DNA of 64,000 bases from Corynebacterium mastitidis DSM 44356 (GTDB lineage Bacteria > Actinomycetota > Actinomycetes > Mycobacteriales > Mycobacteriaceae), in contig NZ_AQXB01000003.1 in assembly GCF_000375365.1 (NCBI RefSeq), positions 186,001-250,000 on the forward strand, read 5' to 3'. Shown one piece after another: positions 58,516-64,000 of the stretch (positions are counted from its first letter, which is position 1; the number at the start of each line of letters is the position of its first letter). The notes under the pieces were generated by a model. The model worked only from the letters and a program-made list of their open reading frames with translations, ran no database searches and was not told the origin of the DNA. Made by a program: the position numbers and the translations under genes.

Positions 58516-59709
58516 GTGAATCCCGGTGTGATGGTGGATGTGCTGGTGGCCTTCGGCTGCCTGCTCGCGCTCTTGAGCGGCTGGCGCCAGGGCGGGGTGG
58601 CCTCTTTTCTCTCCGCCGTGGGGGTGCTCTCCGGGCTGATCGCCGGGGCGGGCGTGATGCCCCTGGTGATGCCGCTGGTGGACTCGGTGGGGCTGCGCTT
58701 TCTCCTGGCGGTGGGGGTGCTGCTGCTCCTGGTGGCCCTGGGCAACTTGGTGGGCGGCCTGATCGGTTCCGCCCTGCGTGGCGGCATGAGGAGGCGCTCC
58801 TCGGTCAAGGCGGACTCCGCCCTGGGGGCGCTCTTTCAGGTGATCGTGATGCTGGTGGTGGTGTGGCTGGTTTCCATCCCGGCGGCCACAGGCCTGGGCG
58901 GCCAGATGGCGGCGGGCATTCACGGCTCGCGCGTGCTGCGGGCGGTGGACCGCGTGATGCCGGACTCCGCCGCGGGGCTGCCCGCGCGCATCTCCGCGCT
59001 GCTGTCCGATACCGGCCTGCCGCCGCTGATCTCCCCCTTTGGCCAGGGCGCCGCGCCCGAGGTGGAGCCCCCGAAGGCGCAGGTGGAGGACGCGGCGCTG
59101 GTGGAGCGGCTGCGCCCCAGCGTGGTGCACGTGATGGGCGAGGCCCCGGGCTGCCGCCGCAGGCTCATGGGCTCCGGCTTCGTGGCCGCCCCGGACTACG
59201 TCATCACCAACGCGCACGTGGTGGCGGGCACGCAGCAGGTGCGCCTGGACACCACCCTGGGCGTGCTGGATTCCCAGGTGGTGTTCTACGACCCCGAGCT
59301 GGACATCGCGGTGCTGCACAGCCCCGGCCTGGGTATCGAGCCGCTGCGCTGGGCGGAGGGCACGGCGCAGACCGGCCAGGACGCGATGGTGATGGGCTTC
59401 CCCGAGTCCGGCCCCTTCGAGGCCGCCCCGGCCCGCGTGCGCGAGGCGCTGACCATCGCGGGGCCCGATATTTACGCCTCGGGCCGCTTCAACCGGGAGG
59501 CCTACACCCTGCGCGGCTCCGTGCGGGAGGGCAACTCCGGCGGCCCGCTGCTTGACGAGCAGGGCGCGGTCTTGGGGGTTATCTTTGGCGCCTCGGTGGA
59601 TCAGTCGGACACGGGCTACGCGCTCACCGCCCGGGAGGTGCAGGGGCGCGTCGGGGACCTCGCGGCGCTCACGCAGCCGGTGGACACGGGGGCCTGCGTG
59701 GCCCGCTAG
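58516..59709 (+). CDS. marP: Membrane serine protease MarP
   Basis: Periplasmic protease needed for acid and oxidative-stress survival in mycobacteria. Four N-terminal helices (CvpA-like, to about residue 130) precede a chymotrypsin-fold domain with catalytic His in TNAHVV, Asp in LDIAVL and Ser in EGNSGGPL. The two cysteines that lock the protease loop (Cys near 215 and the one close to the end, TGACVA) are present. 397 residues. GTG 58516 start. Confidence 0.93.
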   Translation: MNPGVMVDVLVAFGCLLALLSGWRQGGVASFLSAVGVLSGLIAGAGVMPLVMPLVDSVGLRFLLAVGVLLLLVALGNLVGGLIGSALRGGMRRRSSVKADSALGALFQVIVMLVVVWLVSIPAATGLGGQMAAGIHGSRVLRAVDRVMPDSAAGLPARISALLSDTGLPPLISPFGQGAAPEVEPPKAQVEDAALVERLRPSVVHVMGEAPGCRRRLMGSGFVAAPDYVITNAHVVAGTQQVRLDTTLGVLDSQVVFYDPELDIAVLHSPGLGIEPLRWAEGTAQTGQDAMVMGFPESGPFEAAPARVREALTIAGPDIYASGRFNREAYTLRGSVREGNSGGPLLDEQGAVLGVIFGASVDQSDTGYALTAREVQGRVGDLAALTQPVDTGACVAR

Positions 59710-59724
59710 GCGGGGTCGGGGCTT

Positions 59725-60660
59725 CTAGCCCCGGGGCGGGTCCGACTCCTCGCGCAGGAAGCCGCAGATGGCGCGCACCAGGGCCTCGGGGGCCTCCACG
59801 CTCGGTAGGTTCTTGGCTCCGGGGACGTGGGTGCGGCGGCTGCGCCGCTGGGCCTCCGGGGTGAGGCGCTGGGTGGCGCGGCGGCCCAGGTGGATCCAGA
59901 GGGGGCGGTGCGGGGTGAGCATGAGGGTGGGGGCGCTGATCTTGAGCCCCAGCCACTTTGTGGGCACGGGGGAGGTGAGCAGCCGGTTGTTGCGGCGCCG
60001 GGCGGCCAGCGTGGAGCCGATGCGGAGCGCCGTCAGTCGCAGCCCCAGGGTCTCCTCGAAGCGCGGGCTGCGGTGGAAGGCGGCGTCCGTGGAGGCGCGC
60101 AGGTGCCAGCGGAAGAAGGAGTCGCGCTGTAGCAGCAGGCGCAGCGGCAGGCGGCTGAGGCCCTTGCGCAGGAAGGTCATGGGGTGGAGCCAGGGGCGGC
60201 TGGACATGGCGCGACGCAGGTCCGTGGGGTGCGCGGCGGCCACGGCGATCAGGGCGTCAACCCGCTCGGGCGCTGCGGCGGCGGTGCACCAGGCGACGGC
60301 GCCGCCGGTGTCGGTGCCCACGAGTATCGCGGAGGAGTGCCCCAGGGCGCGGATGAGCCCGGTGACGTCGCCCACGGCGGAGCGGATGCCGTAGCCAAAG
60401 CCCGTGGGGGGCTTATCGGACATGCCGTAGCCGCGCATGTCCGCGGCGGCCACGTGGTATCCCGCCTCGGCCAGGGGGGAGAGGACGTCCTTGTAGTCGA
60501 ACCACCCGCCGAAGCTGCCGTGCAGCAGCAGCACGAGGGGGTCGTGGGGGGAGCCCGCCTGGGCTACGTGGAGGCGTATCCCCCGGGTGTAGAGGAGATC
60601 GTGGCGAAACGGCCCGTCAAGCTCTACGACGCTGGGGGAGAGGGGATCTTCCGTGGCCAT
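59725..60660 (-). CDS. Alpha/beta hydrolase, epoxide-hydrolase type (EphE-like)
   Basis: 311 residues. Oxyanion motif LHGSFGGWFDY and a nucleophile elbow VGTDTGGAV with Asp instead of Ser, which is the mark of epoxide hydrolases and haloalkane dehalogenases. The catalytic His is probably the one in RRTHVPGAKNLPS. Corresponds to ephE beside marP in mycobacteria. Convergent with marP with a 15-base gap, so both 3' ends are close. Confidence 0.87.
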   Translation of the reverse strand: MATEDPLSPSVVELDGPFRHDLLYTRGIRLHVAQAGSPHDPLVLLLHGSFGGWFDYKDVLSPLAEAGYHVAAADMRGYGMSDKPPTGFGYGIRSAVGDVTGLIRALGHSSAILVGTDTGGAVAWCTAAAAPERVDALIAVAAAHPTDLRRAMSSRPWLHPMTFLRKGLSRLPLRLLLQRDSFFRWHLRASTDAAFHRSPRFEETLGLRLTALRIGSTLAARRRNNRLLTSPVPTKWLGLKISAPTLMLTPHRPLWIHLGRRATQRLTPEAQRRSRRTHVPGAKNLPSVEAPEALVRAICGFLREESDPPRG

Positions 60661-60768
60661 GAGCCTCCTTGGATAGCGCGGGGCACGAGGGGGATATGGT
60701 CGTGGGAAACCTCCCGGCGCGCGCGGCGGCGCGTCGGGAGGCGGGGAGGAGGAGCGAAAAGCGCGTGC

Positions 60769-61272
60769 CTAGCTGTACATCCCTCGGTCTTTGGCCTCGA
60801 TCTTCTTCTGCGCGGAGCCCGGGACGAGGTTCTTCAGCTCGGAGACAGAGTCGATGGTCTTTTGCGGGGCGCCCAGGCTCTTGACCTTCTTCAGGCCCAC
60901 GAGGGCGAGCACGCCCGCGGTGAGCAGCATCACGAGGAAAACGATGAGCAGGGAGGCCCAGGCGGGCAGCCAGAGGCTCAGCAGCGCCGCCAGGAACATG
61001 AAGAAGAAGAAGGTGCTGTAGAGGGCGATGGTGCCGGCGGCGCCGAAGAGGCCGCCGCCCACGGCGCCCTTCTTGACCTCGGAGGTCAGCTCGGTCTTGG
61101 CCAGCTCCAGCTCGGAGCGGAAGAGGCTCGACATCTGCGCGGTGGCGTTGCTCACCAGCGTGCCGATGGACTGCTGCCCGTTGGAGGCGTCCACGTCGCT
61201 GAGCGGGATGGCGTTCGCCTTGGGCGTGAAGTCGCTCGTGCCGTCAGTAAAAAATCCGTCTTTGTTGCTCAC
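60769..61272 (-). CDS. Holin-X family membrane protein (phage holin superfamily III-like)
   Basis: 167 residues. A soluble start, then LFRSELELAKTELTSEVKKG, the actinobacterial Holin-X hallmark, two adjacent helices (AAGTIALYSTFFFFMFLAALL and LLIVFLVMLLTAGVLALVG), and a Lys-rich tail. GTG 61272 has AGGAAG upstream; ATG-type starts further up add an unsupported tail. Not linked to a phage; a conserved chromosomal gene (Rv3669-like) of unknown role. Confidence 0.85.
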   Translation of the reverse strand: MSNKDGFFTDGTSDFTPKANAIPLSDVDASNGQQSIGTLVSNATAQMSSLFRSELELAKTELTSEVKKGAVGGGLFGAAGTIALYSTFFFFMFLAALLSLWLPAWASLLIVFLVMLLTAGVLALVGLKKVKSLGAPQKTIDSVSELKNLVPGSAQKKIEAKDRGMYS

Positions 61273-61372
61273 TTTATCTTCCTCCCAGGAGCGTGCGTCA
61301 TTCTTCGCTTCTACAACAGTGTAGACGGTAGGGGTCGCGCCCATCCTATCGTGCCGTTATAGGCTGGTCGCT

Positions 61373-62059
61373 ATGTTTGATGGGCTTCGCCGCCTCGGTG
61401 AGATCGACCCCCTGGCCCGGCGCGCCGCCGGGGACATCGCGGCGGTGCATCACCACCCCGCGAGCCTGCGTCGCTTCGAGGTCACGGCCTCGGAGTCGGC
61501 GCTGCGCGGGGCCCGCAGCGGCGCGCTGATCGACGCCCCCGTCGATGGCCCGGTCTCCGGGGCGCGGGTCCTGGAGGGGGGAGTGGGGCCCTATGCGGTG
61601 CTCGCGCCGGGGAGCGTGGAGGCGACGGTGCGCACCTGGGCGCGGGCGCCGTTGCAGGTGCTGGCCCGCCTGGACGTGCTGGCGGGGGGAACCGGGCTGC
61701 CGGGAGAGGGGGCCTCGGGGCGCCTGCGGCTGCTCGGGGAGGCGGCGAGGGCGGGCGGGGACGACGCCCTGGTGCCGCAGGTGGTGCACGCGGAGATCGC
61801 GGCTCGGGGGCTGTTCGGGCCGCGCAGCGGGGCGGTGGCGCGGGTGGCCGCCCGGGTGGCCGCGATGGCCAGCGGGCTGGACCCGAGGGGGCTGGCGGTG
61901 CCGGAGCCGTATCTGTATCGGCATAGGGCGGGGTATCGGGCGGCGCTGGACGGTTACGCATCGGGCGCGCCGGAGGGGGTATCGGCGCTGGTAGAGCTGC
62001 TGCTGTGCGCCTGGATCGACGGCGCGCGGGAGGCCGGCGCCATCGCGGATGCCGCGTGA
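61373..62059 (+). CDS. Conserved actinobacterial protein of unknown function
   Basis: 228 residues, Ala- and Gly-rich, without cysteine, signal peptide or membrane helix. Conserved-looking pieces are FDGLRRLGEIDPLARRAAGD at the start, an Arg/Leu-rich middle, and VPEPYLYRHRAGYRAALDGY near residue 185. The last looks vaguely like a Fic-type helix but no HxFx(D/E)GN motif exists. Divergent from the holin-X gene and upstream of the 6C RNA. Confidence 0.7.
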   Translation: MFDGLRRLGEIDPLARRAAGDIAAVHHHPASLRRFEVTASESALRGARSGALIDAPVDGPVSGARVLEGGVGPYAVLAPGSVEATVRTWARAPLQVLARLDVLAGGTGLPGEGASGRLRLLGEAARAGGDDALVPQVVHAEIAARGLFGPRSGAVARVAARVAAMASGLDPRGLAVPEPYLYRHRAGYRAALDGYASGAPEGVSALVELLLCAWIDGAREAGAIADAA

Positions 62060-62131
62060 CGCGCCGGGCCTCTTGCTATTTTTTTCTCGGTATGGCATAC
62101 TCGCTTGTGCAAGGCCCCGATATACTGTGTG

Positions 62132-62210
62132 GCCTGCCCCGGTCCGCCCCCCGAGACCGGGTTACTTGACGGCCCGCGCACACCCCCCCCGAGGCGCGGG
62201 CCGTCCCTTA
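62132..62210 (+). ncRNA. 6C small RNA
   Basis: Two GC-rich hairpins, each with a run of cytosines in the loop: CCCGGTC / GACCGGG (62138-62161) around CGCCCCCCGA, and GGCCCGCGC / GCGCGGGCC (62171-62202) around eight C. This is exactly the definition of the actinobacterial 6C RNA (B11/ncRv13661 of M. tuberculosis). Its place beside ssd is the same as in mycobacteria. TATACT at 62121-62126 is a suitable -10 box. The rest of 62060-62382 contains nothing else I recognise. Confidence 0.85.
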
Positions 62211-62382
62211 TGTCCGGGGTCCGTTTTCCCGCCGTGGCCAGGTCGCGCCATTACCATGTGCGAGCGGCGCGGTGGCGGTTTATCCACAGATATGCCCGGG
62301 CGCGTCATCCGGGTAGGCAGTTATGCACAGCCTCGCGGAGGGCCGGTGGGCAGCGGTGGCGTCACCCCGCACACTGGGCGGC

Positions 62383-63438
62383 ATGAATCCTCGTGACTTT
62401 CTCATCCTGCTCGTCGTCGCCCACCCCGGGCTGCATCCGGAGGCGCTTCACATCGCCGTGGCCAGCGGCATGCGCGTGGCCGATAGCACCGATCCCGCCG
62501 AGATCGCCCGCTGCTATGCGCGTGCCACGGCCGTGATCGTGGACGACCGGGCGCGTCCGTTGCTTCCGCCGCCCCCTCCCCACGGCGGCCCGGCGGTGTA
62601 CCTCGTGGGCCAGGACCCCGGCCCCGTCCCCCATGCGGCCGTGGTGGAGTGCCGCGCCGAGCGCGGGTTCGTGATCCCGGCCCAGGCCGCGGACCTCCTG
62701 CGCGCCCTTGGGCACGCGGCGCGGGCGGGCAGCCCCGCACCGGCCGCATCCGGCAGGATCATCGGGGTGATGGGGGCCGTGGGCGGCGCGGGGGCGTCCA
62801 CGCTGGCCGTCGCGGTGGCCCGCCGGATGGCGCGGCAGGGCCGGTCGGTGCTGGTGGACGCCGTGGACGCCTCCGGCGGCCTGGACCTGCTCCTGGGGTG
62901 CGAGGACGCCCCCGGCGCCCGCTGGCCGGACGTGCGCATGGCGGAGGGGGCCGTGGACGTAGAGGATATGGTCGCGGCGCTGCCCGAGAGTGAGGGGGTA
63001 TCGGTGCTCTCCGCCGCGCGGGGAGGCGTGGACGAGGGCTACCGGCTCGGCGGGGCGGACCTGTGCGGCGCCCTGGAGGCGGTGCGGCGCGGGCGGCTGT
63101 CCGCCGTGGTGGATCTGCCCGCTGGGGGCGAGGCGGCGGAGGAGGGCGCGCGTTCCTGCGACGAGGTGGTGCTGCTGTGCCCCGCCGAGGTACGCGCAGG
63201 GGCGCGGGCCGCCACCCTTGCCGCGCGCCTGCGCGCCGGGGGCGTTCCGGCCGGGCTGGTGGTGCGGCACCGGCAGTGGTCGAGCCTGAGCGTGGAGGAC
63301 GTGCAGCGGCTGAGCGAGCTGGGCGTGGTGGCGGAGCTGCCCACCATCGCGGGGCTGGCCAAGGCCACGGAGCTGCGCGGTGTGCCCGCGCGGTTGCCCA
63401 AGGCGCTGCGCGCCGTGGCCGGAAAGATCCTGCGATGA
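62383..63438 (+). CDS. ssd: Septum-site-determining-like protein Ssd (CpaE/MinD family)
   Basis: 351 residues. The N-terminal 120 are a receiver-like domain; the rest is a MinD/ParA-type ATPase with the deviant Walker A VGGAGASTLAVAVARR and VLVDAVDASGGLDLLLG. In mycobacteria Ssd affects division; as a CpaE homologue it also belongs to tad pilus loci. The start ATG 62383 is the first after the 6C RNA. Overlaps the ATPase gene by four bases. Confidence 0.9.
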   Translation: MNPRDFLILLVVAHPGLHPEALHIAVASGMRVADSTDPAEIARCYARATAVIVDDRARPLLPPPPPHGGPAVYLVGQDPGPVPHAAVVECRAERGFVIPAQAADLLRALGHAARAGSPAPAASGRIIGVMGAVGGAGASTLAVAVARRMARQGRSVLVDAVDASGGLDLLLGCEDAPGARWPDVRMAEGAVDVEDMVAALPESEGVSVLSAARGGVDEGYRLGGADLCGALEAVRRGRLSAVVDLPAGGEAAEEGARSCDEVVLLCPAEVRAGARAATLAARLRAGGVPAGLVVRHRQWSSLSVEDVQRLSELGVVAELPTIAGLAKATELRGVPARLPKALRAVAGKILR

Positions 63439-64000
63439 CTCCGCGAGAGGAGATCATCGAGCGGGTGCAGCGGCGGGTCGTCGAACGGGGCGGGGACGTG
63501 GGCCCCTCGGAGCTGGCCGCCGTGGTGCGCGCGGAGGCGGGGGTGATCAGCGACGTGGACGTGCTGGAGGTGCTGCGGCGGCTGCGGGACGACGCCGAGG
63601 GCGTGGGCGTGCTGGAGCAGGTGGTGGCGATCCCGGGGGTCACGGACGTGGTGGTCAACGGCCCGCGCTCCGTGTGGTTTGATCGCGGGCGCGGCATGGA
63701 GCGGGCGGCCGTGCGCTTTGAGGACGACGCCGCCGTGCGCCGCCTGGCTGCCCGCCTGGCCGTGGGGGCGGGGGCTCGGCTGGATGACGCGCAGCCCTTT
63801 GCCGACGGCCGCCTGGCCCGCGCCGACGGCACCAGCATCCGCTTCCACGCGGTGCTCAGCCCGCCCGCGTGCGGGGGAACGTGTCTGAGCCTGCGGGTGC
63901 TGCGCCAGGCGCGGCTGAGCGTGGGGCAGCTGATCGAGGCCCAGACGCTGCCGCCGGAGGCGGCGGAGATCCTGCGGCTGATGGTGCGCCGCCGCTGGGC
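63435..64000 (+). CDS. TadA/CpaF-type secretion ATPase, N-terminal part (runs off window)
   Basis: 188 residues visible. IPGVTDVVVNGPRSVWFDR is the conserved N-terminal domain block of CpaF/TadA traffic ATPases, followed by RLDDAQPFADGRLADGTSIRF-like sequence and LSLRVLRQARLSV. The Walker motifs lie beyond the window end. With ssd it starts a tad-type pilus or secretion operon. Not to be confused with the tRNA deaminase tadA at 1.7 kb. Confidence 0.88.
   Translation, partial: MTPREEIIERVQRRVVERGGDVGPSELAAVVRAEAGVISDVDVLEVLRRLRDDAEGVGVLEQVVAIPGVTDVVVNGPRSVWFDRGRGMERAAVRFEDDAAVRRLAARLAVGAGARLDDAQPFADGRLARADGTSIRFHAVLSPPACGGTCLSLRVLRQARLSVGQLIEAQTLPPEAAEILRLMVRRRW

Noticed and set aside
60769-61344. 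Holin-X gene as a sign of a prophage
   Set aside because: The same gene sits at this place in mycobacteria and corynebacteria without phage neighbours, so it is a core gene.

Overview
The window is high-GC actinobacterial DNA and almost certainly comes from a Corynebacterium. The evidence is gene content and order. leuA, lysC, asd, sigC and katA follow one another as in C. glutamicum. The run ponA, whcA, DUF4177, ridA, MBL hydrolase, glxR, nth, tlpA, nudix, marP, ephE, holin-X, 6C RNA, ssd, tadA-type ATPase mirrors the Rv3659c-Rv3682 block of mycobacteria and the cg0336-cg0360s block of C. glutamicum. The species cannot be fixed from the sequence alone.

Layout. 1-2.8 kb: elaA-like (partial), tyrA, tadA and its partner, two small Lys/Ala-rich stress-type proteins, tRNA-Ser(CGA). 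3.1-10.5 kb: an MmpL exporter, then a queuosine-related group (divergent tgt, yhhQ, gluQRS) with an MFS exporter inside it. 10.5-22.4 kb is accessory: a type I-E CRISPR-Cas operon (cas3-cas8e-cse2-cas7-cas5-cas6e-cas1-cas2) in which cas1 carries a frameshift, a three-spacer array whose last repeat is cut off, and prophage debris (minor capsid protein fused to a CdiA-CT-like nuclease, a likely immunity gene, a broken scaffold gene, a tRNA 3'-end fragment). 22.4-25 kb: a DtxR-box-flanked isochorismate synthase and a divergent MFS gene. 25.4-41.5 kb: conserved core (gatD-murT, DnaQ-like protein, leuA with its leader peptide, lysC-asd, YkvI-type transporter, sigC, katA, ohr). 41.5-47.4 kb: a complete Mrp cation/proton antiporter operon. 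47.5-64 kb: cell-envelope, redox, DNA-repair and stress genes, ending in the start of a tad/ssd locus.

The most unusual signal is a family of short intergenic elements. Sixteen copies lie in six intergenic loci spread over the whole window. Each starts with GGGGTGCC and ends with GGCACCCC. The outer edges are 51 bp apart in fifteen copies and 50 bp in one, while the 35 bp in between differ from copy to copy. I found no full copy inside a coding core; copies only touch gene ends or starts. A constant length around a variable interior suggests a spacing constraint on the paired arms rather than ordinary repeat decay.

How the genes work together: the interference part of CRISPR-Cas looks intact but adaptation is probably dead. 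Tgt, YhhQ and GluQRS together suggest import of a queuosine precursor, its insertion into tRNA, and glutamylation. LeuA (attenuated), LysC (with an internal beta-subunit start) and Asd form the amino-acid core. SigC, KatA, Ohr and WhcA handle redox stress, and GlxR is the global cAMP-type regulator.
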